Shown piece after piece: positions 43,843 through 52,609 of a stretch of 64,000 nt of DNA; positions within the stretch are counted from its first letter, which is position 1; each line of letters begins with the position of its first letter. Where the stretch lies: NCBI GenBank assembly GCA_902772585.1, contig CACYBB010000005.1:39241-103240 (forward strand), read 5' to 3'. The DNA is from an uncultured Bacteroidales bacterium. GTDB lineage: Bacteria > Bacteroidota > Bacteroidia > Bacteroidales > Bacteroidaceae. A model generated the notes under the pieces. It made no database searches. It was not told where the DNA came from and saw nothing but the letters and a program-made list of their open reading frames with translations. The translations under genes were made by a program, and so were the position numbers.

Positions 43843-44628
43843 GTGAAAATACGACAAGTGCTTAGCGCCCTTGAACAGTTCGCGCCTCTGCCCTTGCAGG
43901 AAAGTTGGGACAATGCTGGCTTGCAATTGGGACTGACGGAGGCGGATGTTTCAGGGGCATTATTGTGTCTGGACGTCAACGAAGAAATTGTTGACGAAGC
44001 CCTGCGTCGTGGTTGTAATCTCATTGTCAGCCACCATCCGTTGCTGTTCCGCGGACTCAAGCAGATTACCGATGCCAACTATGTTCAGCGTTGTGTTATC
44101 AAGGCTCTGAAGAACGATATTGTTATTGTTTCCATGCACACTAATATGGATAATGCTCAGGGTGGTGTCAACTGGAAAATTGCCGAGCGTCTGGGCTTGC
44201 AGGACAGCCAGTTCTTTGCTGAGAAGCAGGTGGACGGTATCGAGGCAGGCAGCGGTGTTGTTGGCGTGTTGCCAGAACCGATGGAGGCAAGGGCGTTTGT
44301 TGAACTGGTCAAACAACAGTTCCATTGTGAGTGTGCCCAGTGCAACGAGCTGCTGAAGCGTCCTATTAAGAAAGTGGCGCTCTGTGGTGGTGCTGGCGAT
44401 TTTCTCCTTGACGATGCCTTGCGCTTAGGTGCTGACGCGTTCATCACGGGTGAGATGCATTATCACCAGTATTTCGGGTACGAGCAGCGCCTGCAGATAT
44501 GTGTCATTGGGCACTACCAGAGCGAGCAGTTTACCAGCGAAATCTTCCGCGACATCATCAATAAGGCGTGTCCTGGTGTCCGCACGGAGATAGCAGAGAC
44601 CTGCACCAACCCGATTTTGTATATCTAG
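43843..44628 (+). CDS. Nif3-like dinuclear metal-centre protein
   Basis: This 261-residue Nif3/DUF34 protein starts at GTG 43843, 23 bases after TACCTTTG. The metal-binding pattern is present: ESWDNAGLQLG at the N-terminus, IVSHHPLLF with the His pair, SMHTNMDNAQGGVN, and C-terminal GEMHYHQYFGYEQR and GHYQSEQF. The family is universal and forms toroidal hexamers with two metals; its reaction is still uncertain, in spite of the old name GTP cyclohydrolase I type 2. It is followed by its usual partner, a coiled-coil zinc-ribbon protein. Confidence 0.88.
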   Translation: MKIRQVLSALEQFAPLPLQESWDNAGLQLGLTEADVSGALLCLDVNEEIVDEALRRGCNLIVSHHPLLFRGLKQITDANYVQRCVIKALKNDIVIVSMHTNMDNAQGGVNWKIAERLGLQDSQFFAEKQVDGIEAGSGVVGVLPEPMEARAFVELVKQQFHCECAQCNELLKRPIKKVALCGGAGDFLLDDALRLGADAFITGEMHYHQYFGYEQRLQICVIGHYQSEQFTSEIFRDIINKACPGVRTEIAETCTNPILYI

Positions 44629-44629
44629 T

Positions 44630-44664
44630 CGAAATAACGTAATAACGAAATATCGTAATAACGA
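44630..44664 (+). repeat. Intercistronic CGWAATAA tandem repeat, copy 3
   Basis: Four units CGAAATAA, CGTAATAA, CGAAATAT and CGTAATAA plus a partial unit fill the gap between the nif3-like stop (44628) and the zinc-ribbon ATG (44680). Orientation relative to the genes is as in copies 1 and 2. Confidence 0.72.
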
Positions 44665-44679
44665 AAAAATAAGAAAACA

Positions 44680-45528
44680 ATGGCAAAGAAAGACCCTACA
44701 GACCTGTCAGTGGAAGAGCGCCTAAAGACCCTCTATCAGCTGCAGACTACGCTCTCCGAGATTGACGAGAAGCGTGCCCTCAGAGGTGAACTGCCTCTGG
44801 AAGTAGAAGACCTGGAAGACGAGATTGCTGGTCTTACCACCCGCATCGAGAAGATCCAGAACGACATTGACGAGTATCAGCGCGCTGTAGCCCAGAAGAA
44901 GGGCGAGATTGAGACCGCTAAGGCCAGCGTAGAGCGCTACAAGACTCAGCTCAACGATGTGAAGAACAACCGCGAGTACGACACACTGTCGAAGGAGATT
45001 GAGTTCCAGACACTGGAAATTGAGCTCTGTAACAAGAAGATCAAAGAGGCCAACTACAAAGTTGAGGAGAAGAAGGCCGAACTGGAGCAGAACCAGGCCA
45101 TTATCGATGACCGTCGTCAGGCTCTTGACATGAAGAAGGCTGAACTCGACGAGATTATGGAAGAAACCCGTGCCGAAGAGGAGAAGCTGAAGGCTAAGGT
45201 GAAGGAGCTGGAAATCAAGATTGAGCCTCGTCTGCTTACCTCATTCAAGCGCATCCGCAAGAATGCTCGTAATGGTCTGGGTATCGTTTATGTGCAGCGT
45301 GATGCCTGCGGTGGTTGCTTCAACAAGATTCCTCCCCAGCGTCAGCTTGATATCAAGATGCACAAGAAGGTTATCGTCTGCGAGTACTGCGGTCGTATCC
45401 TGATTGATCCTGAGCTCGCTGGTGTCAAGATTGTTGCTCCTGGTACTGAGGAGAAGAAGACTCGCAAGCGTGCCATTCGCAAGACCGTTAAGAAGGAAGA
45501 GGATATCGTTCCAGAGGCAGAGGATTAA
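44680..45528 (+). CDS. Coiled-coil C4 zinc-ribbon protein (CT398-like)
   Basis: The 282-residue protein consists of a long antiparallel coiled coil (about residues 10-185, rich in Glu, Lys and Leu) and a C4 zinc ribbon (DACGGCFNKIPP and VCEYCGRILIDPEL). The tail is basic (KKTRKRAIRKTVKKEE). This is the CT398/Rv2229c family, often encoded next to nif3 as here. Function is not settled; links to secretion or RNA processing have been proposed in other bacteria. Confidence 0.85.
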   Translation: MAKKDPTDLSVEERLKTLYQLQTTLSEIDEKRALRGELPLEVEDLEDEIAGLTTRIEKIQNDIDEYQRAVAQKKGEIETAKASVERYKTQLNDVKNNREYDTLSKEIEFQTLEIELCNKKIKEANYKVEEKKAELEQNQAIIDDRRQALDMKKAELDEIMEETRAEEEKLKAKVKELEIKIEPRLLTSFKRIRKNARNGLGIVYVQRDACGGCFNKIPPQRQLDIKMHKKVIVCEYCGRILIDPELAGVKIVAPGTEEKKTRKRAIRKTVKKEEDIVPEAED

Positions 45529-45567
45529 TTCCTGATTGTCTGAGGAAACCCCTCGTTTTTCCCCATA

Positions 45568-45617
45568 AAACAGATTGCATTGAACCGTCAGAAGCGGTTG
45601 TGCGGTCTGTTTTTTCT
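45568..45617 (+). terminator. Terminator after the zinc-ribbon gene
   Basis: AAACAGA (45568-45574) pairs with TCTGTTT near 45606-45612, with an inner AACCG/CGGTT stem, followed by TTTTCTTTTC. Confidence 0.7.
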
Positions 45618-45624
45618 TTTCTTG

Positions 45625-45734
45625 AGAGATATGCCTTCTCTCTCACAGAGATATGCCTTCTCTCTCACAGAGATAAGCCTTTTCTCTTTCAGCGATTGGC
45701 CTTCTCGCTTTCAGGGTCCTGGCGTGTCTCTCTC
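45625..45734. repeat. 22-bp tandem repeat array, about five units
   Basis: Units start at 45625, 45647, 45669, 45691 and 45713. The first two are identical (AGAGATATGCC then TTCTCTCTCAC), the third and fourth differ at a few bases and the fifth is poor. Each unit is a weak palindrome (GAGA ... TCTC). The array has no spacers. No gene is supported here although one plus-strand frame reads through. Confidence 0.75.
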
Positions 45735-45843
45735 GAATCACAATGCAAAGGTAATATTTTTTTGGGTGCTAAACAATTATTTCGCTTGCAACTTCGTGTT
45801 AAAATGTGTAAACAAACGAAGCCGCTCATTTGCTTCCGTTAGA

Positions 45844-46036
45844 GAGCGCCTCAAGCGCCTCAACGTCTTTTTCATTTTTTCCGGAAATGCATAAATCGGT
45901 CAAGCAAAACCCCAAAGCTTCGCGTACCTTATATATAATATATAATTAATTTAATATATATTAACTATTTATCTCTCTACGTCTGTGTGTTTTTCAAAAA
46001 AGACGCTAAGACGTTTAAGACGCTTGAGACGCTTAA
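45844..46036. repeat. 9-bp repeat clusters in inverted orientation around an AT-rich core
   Basis: At 45844-45872 the plus strand reads GAGCGCCTC, AAGCGCCTC, AACGTCTTTTT. At 45996-46036 the minus strand reads AAGCGTCTC, AAGCGTCTT, AAACGTCTT, AGCGTCTTTTTT. Between them is about 125 bp of very AT-rich DNA (TATATATAATATATAATTAA). The right cluster touches the stop codon of the HSDR_N-like gene. No coding gene was seen in 45529-46032. Confidence 0.65.
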
Positions 46037-46488
46037 TGTGCAAGTTCAGAATAAGCAGGAATAGCGGTTAAAAACTGATAGGATTGGTGCTCGTAGTCCA
46101 TGCGCAGACAGTAATGCTGCAGACCGTTGCTGACTACAAGATAGTCGACGTGGAGTAGGAGGTTGTAGGTCGAAATCTGAGCGAATACACGCTGTGACAA
46201 AGGCACGCTGGGCGCTTTATATTCAATAATCATCAGCGGACGCTGGTCGCCAGCGTAAACGATGCTGTCGCAGCGTACGGTCTTGTCGCCACACTGCAAT
46301 GCTACCTCGTTGGCCAAAAGCCCCTTAGGGTAGCCCTTATGGTCGACGAGCCAGTGGGTAAAATGCTGGCGTACCCACTCTTCGGGAGTCAGCGCAACGT
46401 AGCGACGGCGCAGAAAATCGAAAATCTCCGGTTTCTCGCGCGTACCCCTTATTCTGACATCGTATGCAGGCAAGTTCAGCTCTTTCAT
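46033..46488 (-). CDS. Stand-alone HSDR_N-type nuclease-like protein
   Basis: From ATG 46488 (fixed by a consensus promoter) the protein has 151 residues. It matches the N-terminal nuclease domain of type I restriction R subunits (HSDR_N_2): RVRQHFTHWL-like helix, ANEVALQCGDKTVRCDSIVY with Asp74, and LMIIEYKAP with Glu89 and Lys91, the PD-(D/E)xK centre. No helicase, methylase or specificity gene is near, so it is not a restriction system here. Such single-domain proteins are frequent in Bacteroidetes; their task is unknown. Confidence 0.8.
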   Translation of the reverse strand: MKELNLPAYDVRIRGTREKPEIFDFLRRRYVALTPEEWVRQHFTHWLVDHKGYPKGLLANEVALQCGDKTVRCDSIVYAGDQRPLMIIEYKAPSVPLSQRVFAQISTYNLLLHVDYLVVSNGLQHYCLRMDYEHQSYQFLTAIPAYSELAH

Positions 46489-46496
46489 TTCGACTG

Positions 46497-46528
46497 CAAA
46501 TATACAAATAAGTAGGCAAAAATGCAAA
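46497..46528 (-). promoter_or_regulatory. Promoter of the HSDR_N-like gene
   Basis: On the minus strand TTTG (46525-46528), exactly 20 bases, then TATATTTG (46497-46504). The ATG at 46488 follows after eight bases. Confidence 0.78.
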
Positions 46529-46567
46529 ATTTCATTCGTATAATTCGTGTAATTCGTGGTTTTTTAG

Positions 46568-46575
46568 TACTTTTG
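46568..46575 (+). promoter_or_regulatory. -7 element of holA, leaderless arrangement
   Basis: TACTTTTG ends four bases before the holA ATG (46580), so the transcript should start at or next to the start codon. The -33 position has only TTCG. Confidence 0.55.
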
Positions 46576-46579
46576 CAGC

Positions 46580-47605
46580 ATGGCTCAAAGTGCAGTAACA
46601 TACGACTCAGTGATGAAGGAGCTCCAGGAGCGCCAGTTTAAGCCCATTTATTATCTGATGGGCGATGAGTCGTATTATATCGACAAAATCAGCGACTGGA
46701 TAGCCCAGAACGTGCTACAGCCTGAGGAGCAGGACTTCAACCAGACCGTGATGTTTGGATCTGACGTCAATGCCTCGCAGATTGTCGATACCTGCAAGCG
46801 CTATCCGATGATGGCGGAACGGCAGGTTGTTATTGTCAAAGAGGCTCAGAATATCAAGAATACAGAGCCGCTGGAGAAGTATTTTCATCAGCCTATGCCG
46901 TCGACAGTGCTCGTCATGTGTCACAAAAACGGCAAAATAGACGGCAGAAAACAGGGTTTGGTGAAGGCTATTAAGGAAAATGGCGTGTTGTTTGAGAGTA
47001 TGAAACTGAAAGAACGCGACCTTCCAGCCTTTATTCAGCAGTATTTGAAGGCTAAAAATGCCAGTATTGACCCCAAATCGACGCAAATGATAGCCGATGC
47101 TATCGGTGCAGACCTCAGCCGATTGACGAGCGAACTCGATAAAGTGTTGCTGGGACTGCCTGAGCAGGATAGGAGGGTGACGCCCCAGGTGGTGGAGGAC
47201 CAAATAGGGGTGAGCAAGGATTACAACGCTTTTGAGCTTCGCGATGCCATTGTGAACCGAAATATTCTGAAAGCAAACCAGATAATAAAATATTTTGACG
47301 AAAATCCGAAGGCTGGCGGACTCTATGCCCTCCTCCCGTTGGTGTTTAATTACTTCCAAAACTTGATGTTGGCACATTATTGTCCACAAAAAGGCAGTCA
47401 GGAGGCGCTGGCAGGGTGGTTGGATATGAAATCTCCATGGGGTGCCAGAGACTACCTGACGGGTATGAAAAATTACTCTGGAATGAAAGTGATGCAGATT
47501 ATCGGTAAGATACGCGAAATTGATGCCAAAAGTAAGGGTCTGGACAACCCAAATACCCCCGCTGGTGAGCTCATGAGGGAGTTAATTTTCTTTATATTCC
47601 ACTAA
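46580..47605 (+). CDS. holA: DNA polymerase III subunit delta
   Basis: Delta opens the beta clamp as part of the clamp loader. The 341-residue protein has the family pattern: PIYYLMGDESYYIDKISDWI at the N-terminus, YPMMAERQVVIVKEAQNI, LERYFHQP-like middle region, IADAIGADLSRLTSELDKV, and the collar-domain helices NAFELRDAIVNRNILKANQII. It has no Walker motif, as expected for delta. It is divergent from the HSDR_N-like gene. Confidence 0.9.
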   Translation: MAQSAVTYDSVMKELQERQFKPIYYLMGDESYYIDKISDWIAQNVLQPEEQDFNQTVMFGSDVNASQIVDTCKRYPMMAERQVVIVKEAQNIKNTEPLEKYFHQPMPSTVLVMCHKNGKIDGRKQGLVKAIKENGVLFESMKLKERDLPAFIQQYLKAKNASIDPKSTQMIADAIGADLSRLTSELDKVLLGLPEQDRRVTPQVVEDQIGVSKDYNAFELRDAIVNRNILKANQIIKYFDENPKAGGLYALLPLVFNYFQNLMLAHYCPQKGSQEALAGWLDMKSPWGARDYLTGMKNYSGMKVMQIIGKIREIDAKSKGLDNPNTPAGELMRELIFFIFH

Positions 47606-48361
47606 TTTTATCCCCTTTTTTCTCTCTTTGCTAATTTTTGCCATACATAAAATTTTGGCTTCAAATGCCTATCTGTACTGGCATTTGGCCGAAAAATAAC
47701 GCCTCATAATTCGCGAATTTTTGTGTTTCTTGGCACTCGTTCAGAATTTGCTGAAAACGAAAAAATCGATGCTTTTTCAAAGGTAAAAATTTAGGTTTAA
47801 TAATTTTTATGATTTAAATAGGCGAATTTTAAAACCCAAATCAATTTAGAATAATGACATAATTTACAATTATAAGACCATTATTTATAATTTGTAGATA
47901 TAAATCAGAATATCCAAATTTAAATTCAAAAACACAAACATACCAATTTAAATTTGCATATACATACATATACAAAACGTTTTATGGCTAGTAAATAGCA
48001 GAAAATCAATAATTTGCATACATTTATTAACATTAAATGCATACTTTAATGTCACATATTCGTTTCTTTTTATGTATAGCGAGCAATACTGCGGCTATTA
48101 TTCGTAAATATCTCATTTATACCCAATTATTTGTGTCTATTTCCTTTAGATATTCTTAATATGTAAATTTCGAGGATTTCTTTAGGTTTGTAATTCTAAA
48201 GCATACTTTACATTTTTGCCGATATATTCTTTTGAATTTTAAATTTGATTTTTAAATTTTACATCTCAAAATTTTCTTTAGATTTCTTGCATATGTCAAA
48301 ATAAAGCTTTACCTTTGTAAAATCAAAATAAAATGGCATTTTGCCCCTATTTTTTAGTAAC
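47606..48361. other. 755-bp AT-rich intergenic region
   Basis: No gene is supported. The DNA is extremely AT-rich, with many TTTAAATT and TTTGCATA strings. CAAATGCC (47662-47669) and GGCATTTG (47680-47687) form an 8-bp inverted repeat. A promoter for the next gene lies at its end (48286-48317). Confidence 0.7.
48286..48317 (+). promoter_or_regulatory. Promoter of the XRE regulator at 48362
   Basis: CTTG (48286-48289), 20 bases, then TACCTTTG (48310-48317). The ATG follows 44 bases later. Confidence 0.65.
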
Positions 48362-48847
48362 ATGGACATAAAAGATCGCATCAGACTCATCATGGAGGAC
48401 CAGCATATGACCCAACAGGTGTTTGCCGACTACCTGCAACAGTCACCTGCTACCCTCTCCAGCATTTTCAATGGACGTACCCGTCCGACCCTGAATATCG
48501 TGGAAGCCATAAAAACGAAAATTCCTGACATTAGTACTGAGTGGTTGCTATGGGGGACCGGAGATATGCATATTACCCACCCTACAGAGCAGGAAGAGGG
48601 TCTTTTGGATGCTTCTGAACAACCTGTTGGTGGGTCAGATCAGATGTTAAATTTTGATCAACCTTCTCTATTTTCACCTCAAAATGTTGCTCAACCGACT
48701 GGTTTTAGACAGAGTGTAAAAAGTACACACCCCGAAATTGCTCGTGAAGAAATCAAAATAATTGACAAACAGCCCCGTAAAGTCACAGAAATCCGTGTTT
48801 ATTACGACGATCAGACCTACGAAACCTTTGTTCCCGCTAAAAAATAG
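48362..48847 (+). CDS. XRE-family helix-turn-helix protein
   Basis: The 161-residue protein has an N-terminal HTH (DRIRLIMEDQHMTQQVFADYLQQSPATLSSIFNGRTRPTLNIV), followed by STEWLLWGTGDM, typical of phage-repressor-like regulators of Bacteroidetes. A polar linker follows, then a conserved end VTEIRVYYDDQTYETFVPAK. ATG 48362 is preferred over TTG 48341. A very AT-rich 755-bp region lies upstream and may contain its operators. Confidence 0.8.
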   Translation: MDIKDRIRLIMEDQHMTQQVFADYLQQSPATLSSIFNGRTRPTLNIVEAIKTKIPDISTEWLLWGTGDMHITHPTEQEEGLLDASEQPVGGSDQMLNFDQPSLFSPQNVAQPTGFRQSVKSTHPEIAREEIKIIDKQPRKVTEIRVYYDDQTYETFVPAKK

Positions 48848-48899
48848 CATCTTTTTTCACGTAAAATCATAATTTTCTGATATAGTTTCTTCTTTTCGT

Positions 48900-48942
48900 C
48901 ACCAACTATTTGTGAAAACACTTGGTTGGTGGCTTTTTTTTT
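48900..48942 (+). terminator. Terminator after the XRE gene
   Basis: CACCAAC (48900-48906) pairs with GTTGGTG (48925-48931), followed by nine T. The pyrK promoter begins inside it. Confidence 0.8.
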
Positions 48943-48952
48943 AGTACTTTTG
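48921..48952 (+). promoter_or_regulatory. Promoter of pyrK-pyrD
   Basis: CTTG (48921-48924), 20 bases, then TACTTTTG (48945-48952). ATG 48954 would lie at the element itself, so ATG 48963 is the likelier pyrK start. Confidence 0.68.
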
Positions 48953-48962
48953 CATGCAAATT

Positions 48963-49742
48963 ATGAAAAAGTATATCCTTGATTTAAAAGTTAAGGCTGT
49001 AGAAAGCCTGAGCGAAAAGCATGTTTTGTTGCGTCTGACGGACGAAAAATCCCTGCCAGAGATGTTGCCTGGTCAGTTTGTGGAGGTTCGCGTTGACGGT
49101 TCATCGACGACCTTCCTGCGTCGCCCTATCTCTATCAATTTTGTGGATTACAAAGAGAACGAACTTTGGCTGATGGTAGCTATGGTGGGTGACGGAACAC
49201 GCCAGTTAGGCTGCCTGCAGGAAGACGATGTGGTGAATTGTGTATTGCCATTGGGTAATGGCTTTACCATTCAGGGCGGGGAAACCGCTTTGCGCAAGGT
49301 CTTGCTTGTTGGTGGTGGCGTAGGCGTGGCCCCATTGCTTTATTTGGGGGCTGAGCTCAAGCAGCAGGGGTGTGATGTTACCTTTTTATTGGGTGGCCGC
49401 AGTGCGAAGGATGTGCTGGAGTTGGACTTATTTAATAAGTACGGGCGCGTGTGCGTAACGACAGAGGACGGCACGATGGGTGAACAGGGCTTTGTGACCA
49501 ACCATAGTGTGCTTACCGAGTCGTTTGACAAGATATTCACCTGCGGTCCGACGCCGATGATGAAGGCTGTGGCGCGTTATGCGAAGGAAAAGGACATCGA
49601 CTGTGAGGCTTCGCTGGAGAACATGATGGCCTGCGGATTGGGTGCCTGTCTGTGTTGTGTTGAGAAGACGACAGAGGGTAATCTGTGTGTGTGCAAGGAA
49701 GGACCAGTATTTAATACAAAACGTTTGTTATGGCAGATTTAA
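48963..49742 (+). CDS. pyrK: Dihydroorotate dehydrogenase electron-transfer subunit
   Basis: PyrK passes electrons from the catalytic subunit to NAD+ in class 1B dihydroorotate dehydrogenase (pyrimidine synthesis). The 259-residue protein has an FAD-binding RRPISIN, the NAD-binding [28 protein letters not shown], and four Cys for the 2Fe-2S cluster in CGLGACLCC and [10 protein letters not shown]. pyrD overlaps its end by 13 bases. Confidence 0.93.
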   Translation: MKKYILDLKVKAVESLSEKHVLLRLTDEKSLPEMLPGQFVEVRVDGSSTTFLRRPISINFVDYKENELWLMVAMVGDGTRQLGCLQEDDVVNCVLPLGNGFTIQGGETALRKVLLVGGGVGVAPLLYLGAELKQQGCDVTFLLGGRSAKDVLELDLFNKYGRVCVTTEDGTMGEQGFVTNHSVLTESFDKIFTCGPTPMMKAVARYAKEKDIDCEASLENMMACGLGACLCCVEKTTEGNLCVCKEGPVFNTKRLLWQI

Positions 49743-50638
49743 GAGTCAATATAGGTGCACTGGCACTGAAAAACCCAGTGATGACGGCCAGTGGTACATT
49801 TGGCTATGGCGTTGAGTTTGAGGACTTTATAGACCTTGGAGGTTTGGGCGGCATTATTGTGAAAGGTACTACACTAAAACCTCGTGAGGGTAATGACTAT
49901 CCCCGTATGGCAGAGACTGCCAGTGGTATGCTGAACTGTGTGGGACTGCAGAACAAGGGCGTAGATTATTTCTGTGAGCATATCTATCCACAGATTAAGG
50001 ATATTGATACGAACATGATTGTCAACGTCAGCGGTTCGTCGCCGGAGGATTATGCGGAATGTGCCGCACGCATTGATGCGCTTGACAATATTCCAGCCAT
50101 TGAACTGAATATCTCGTGTCCAAATGTGAAGGACGGCGGTATGGCCTTTGGTGTGACGTGTCAGGGGGCTTCGAGTGTGGTGAAAGCCGTACGTCAGGTC
50201 TATCATAAGACGCTGATAGTGAAGTTGTCACCCAACGTGACGGATATTGCTGAGATTGCTCGTGCTGTGGAGGCAGAGGGTGCTGACAGCGTGTCGCTCA
50301 TCAATACGCTGATGGGTATGGCCATCGACATAGAACGTCGCAAAAAAGCACTTTCAATAGGCACTGGCGGACTTTCTGGTCCTGCTGTGAAACCCGTCGC
50401 CTTGCGTATGGTCTATCAGGTTGCTAAGGCCGTAAAAATACCTGTGGTAGGCTTGGGAGGCATCTCAACAGCACGTGATGCCATTGAATTCCTGATGGCT
50501 GGTGCTACGGCCATTGAGATTGGTACGGCCAACTTCCTGGATCCTGCGGTGACCATCAAGGTAAGAGACGGCGTCAACGACTGGCTTGACCAGCACGGAT
50601 GCCAAGATATCCACGAGATTATCGGATGTTTGGAGTAA
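49730..50638 (+). CDS. pyrD: Dihydroorotate dehydrogenase B catalytic subunit
   Basis: The 302-residue FMN TIM-barrel protein oxidises dihydroorotate to orotate. Motifs: [11 protein letters not shown] with the FMN loop, [24 protein letters not shown] with the substrate loop, [21 protein letters not shown], and [27 protein letters not shown] for the FMN phosphate. It overlaps pyrK, as usual for 1B enzymes. Confidence 0.94.
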   Translation: MADLRVNIGALALKNPVMTASGTFGYGVEFEDFIDLGGLGGIIVKGTTLKPREGNDYPRMAETASGMLNCVGLQNKGVDYFCEHIYPQIKDIDTNMIVNVSGSSPEDYAECAARIDALDNIPAIELNISCPNVKDGGMAFGVTCQGASSVVKAVRQVYHKTLIVKLSPNVTDIAEIARAVEAEGADSVSLINTLMGMAIDIERRKKALSIGTGGLSGPAVKPVALRMVYQVAKAVKIPVVGLGGISTARDAIEFLMAGATAIEIGTANFLDPAVTIKVRDGVNDWLDQHGCQDIHEIIGCLE

Positions 50639-50660
50639 TAACTTTGACGAAAGACATAAT

Positions 50661-50688
50661 TTAAGGGCGACCAAACGGTCGCCCTTAA
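50661..50688 (+). terminator. Perfect hairpin after pyrD
   Basis: TTAAGGGCGACC (50661-50672) pairs perfectly with GGTCGCCCTTAA (50677-50688) across AAAC. No T-tract follows directly, so it could be a terminator of weaker type or an RNA-stabilising stem. Confidence 0.55.
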
Positions 50689-50810
50689 CCAACACAAAAA
50701 CTAAACTAGACTTAACTAAAGCTTTTTCAGATTTTCACAAATCCTTAATTGCTTTTGCAAAGATAGTATAAATTCTTTAAACTGCAATTTTTTTTGTGAT
50801 TTTTTTGCAA

Positions 50811-51902
50811 TTAGATGCGAAAATCTTCATTTTTTTCCGATTTATAGACCAAATATGCGTCTAAAATGGTCATTGCAGTCATTGCTTCGACAATGGGAAC
50901 CGCACGTGGTAACACGCACGCATCGTGACGTCCGCGAGCGGTGAGTGTGGTGGAGTTTCCGTGGATATCTATCGTTTCTTGTTCGCGGAGTAGGGTAGCG
51001 ACAGGTTTGAAAGCTACACGGAAGAAGATGTCTTGTCCGTTGGAGATGCCCCCCTGAATGCCTCCGCTGTGATTGGTCTTGGTGGTCACGGGGAAACCTT
51101 GCCCCGCTATAAACACGTCATTCTGTTCAGAACCACGTTGCGTGACAGCCGAGAAACCATCGCCATATTCAAAACCCTTTACTGCGTTGATGCTCAGCAT
51201 GGCAGCGCCCAATTGTGCGTGAAGCTTACCGAATTCAGGCTCGCCAAGTCCTACGGGACAGCCCTTCACAACGCAAGTAATGATACCTCCGATGGTGTCA
51301 CCTTCAGCCTGGACCTGCTGGATGAGTTCAATCATCTTTTCAGCCTTCTGCTGGTCAGGACAGCGCACAGCATTCGTCTCTGTCAGCGAGAGGTCGTAGC
51401 GGTGATAATCGCTGTCGAGTACAATGTTGCCAACCTGTGATGTGTAGGCCGTAATCTGGATACCCAATTGGCGCAAAACGAGTTTAGCCAAGGCACCTGC
51501 CACACATCGACTGATAGTGATGCGCGCTGAAGATCGTCCACCACCACGATGGTCGCGAATGCCATACTTCTGTGTGTAGGTGAAGTCGGCATGAGAGGGC
51601 CGGAACACTTCCCGCATGTTGTCATAATCGTTGGAGTGCTGGTTCTCGTTGCGAACTATGAAACCAATGGGACAGCCTGTCGACTTGCCCTCGAAGATGC
51701 CACTGAGTAGTTCTACGCGATCTGCTTCGTTGCGCGCCGTCGTGATGCTGCTCTGACCTGGACGTCGACGGTTCAGCTCCTGTTGGATGAAGTCCGTATC
51801 GATATCAATGCCTGCAGGCATGCCGTCGACAACGCCGCCAATGGCCTCGCCGTGGCTCTCACCAAAGGTGGTCAGACGGAAAATGGTTCCTGTAGTGTTC
51901 AT
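50811..51902 (-). CDS. aroC: Chorismate synthase
   Basis: AroC removes phosphate from EPSP to give chorismate, using reduced FMN. The 363-residue protein has all signatures: [47 protein letters not shown] and [21 protein letters not shown], then [18 protein letters not shown]. It lies 35 bases after slyD on the same strand. Its product feeds the phenylalanine/tyrosine operon at 55.9-59.8 kb, which is separately transcribed. Confidence 0.94.
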   Translation of the reverse strand: MNTTGTIFRLTTFGESHGEAIGGVVDGMPAGIDIDTDFIQQELNRRRPGQSSITTARNEADRVELLSGIFEGKSTGCPIGFIVRNENQHSNDYDNMREVFRPSHADFTYTQKYGIRDHRGGGRSSARITISRCVAGALAKLVLRQLGIQITAYTSQVGNIVLDSDYHRYDLSLTETNAVRCPDQQKAEKMIELIQQVQAEGDTIGGIITCVVKGCPVGLGEPEFGKLHAQLGAAMLSINAVKGFEYGDGFSAVTQRGSEQNDVFIAGQGFPVTTKTNHSGGIQGGISNGQDIFFRVAFKPVATLLREQETIDIHGNSTTLTARGRHDACVLPRAVPIVEAMTAMTILDAYLVYKSEKNEDFRI

Positions 51903-51937
51903 GGGCTAAATGGGTCTAATGGGGTTTAAGGACGTGA

Positions 51938-52573
51938 TTAGTGACAATGTCCACAACCGCAGCCATCGTGATGATGCTCGTGCTCGTGGTCGTGTCCGCA
52001 ATCGCAGTCATCGTGTTCGCAACCGCAGTCATCGTGTTCGCAACCGCCTCCGCAACCGTCACAGTGACCACCACAGCCACCTGTGAGGTGTTTCATCATA
52101 TGATCTATCTCTTCCTTCGTGGCATCGCGGTTCTCCAGAACGGTTCCCTCGAAGTAAAGTGTCTCTCCAGCCAGAGGGTGGTTGAGGTCCATCTTCACCT
52201 TGTCCTCGCTGATTTCCAACACACGACCGTTGAAACGCTCGCCTTGTTCATTCTGCAGGGGAACGATAGCGTCCTGAAAGATATGCTCGTGGTCGAAATG
52301 TCCGTTGATACAAAACATCTCACGGTCGAGATCTAGAACGAGTTCGTCATGATATTCGCCATATCCTTCTTCTTTGCTCAACGTAATTTGGAAATTCTGG
52401 CCTTTCTCGGTAGCAATCATCTGCTCCTCAAACTTATCGAGAGCAAAGCCAAAACCTGTAATGAATGAGAAGGGGCGCTCGGCAGTAGCCTCTTCAATGA
52501 GTTCTTTTCCGTTGTCACCGTCAACATACAGTTTGTATGAGGCAGCAATGTACTTGTTTGTCTTGTTGTCCAT
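51938..52573 (-). CDS. slyD: SlyD-type FKBP peptidyl-prolyl isomerase with His/Cys-rich tail
   Basis: The 211-residue protein has the FKBP half (SYKLYVDGDNGKELIEEA, PFSFITGFGFALDKFEEQMI), the chaperone IF insert (LSKEEGYGEYHDELVLDL) and NHPLAGETLYFEGTV. The last 50 residues are almost only His, Cys, Asp, Glu and Gly (CEHDDCGCEHDDCDCGHDHE), a metal-binding tail as in SlyD, which delivers nickel or other metals in E. coli. It is the first gene of slyD-aroC with a full consensus promoter. Confidence 0.92.
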   Translation of the reverse strand: MDNKTNKYIAASYKLYVDGDNGKELIEEATAERPFSFITGFGFALDKFEEQMIATEKGQNFQITLSKEEGYGEYHDELVLDLDREMFCINGHFDHEHIFQDAIVPLQNEQGERFNGRVLEISEDKVKMDLNHPLAGETLYFEGTVLENRDATKEEIDHMMKHLTGGCGGHCDGCGGGCEHDDCGCEHDDCDCGHDHEHEHHHDGCGCGHCH

Positions 52574-52609
52574 ATACCTTATTATATATTATTCTTTTCT
52601 TTCAGAGCG

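Noticed and set aside
45625-45734. CRISPR-like array
   Set aside because: Units are directly joined with no spacers, diverge quickly and no cas genes are near.
45580-45894. Plus-strand frame reading through the 22-bp repeats as a repetitive protein
   Set aside because: The frame follows from the repeat composition, lies behind a terminator and has no conserved domain.
46033-46488. Type I restriction-modification system
   Set aside because: Only the nuclease-like N-terminal domain is present; there is no helicase, methylase or specificity subunit.
48954-48962. pyrK start at ATG 48954
   Set aside because: This ATG is one base from the -7 element and would lie before or at the transcript start.
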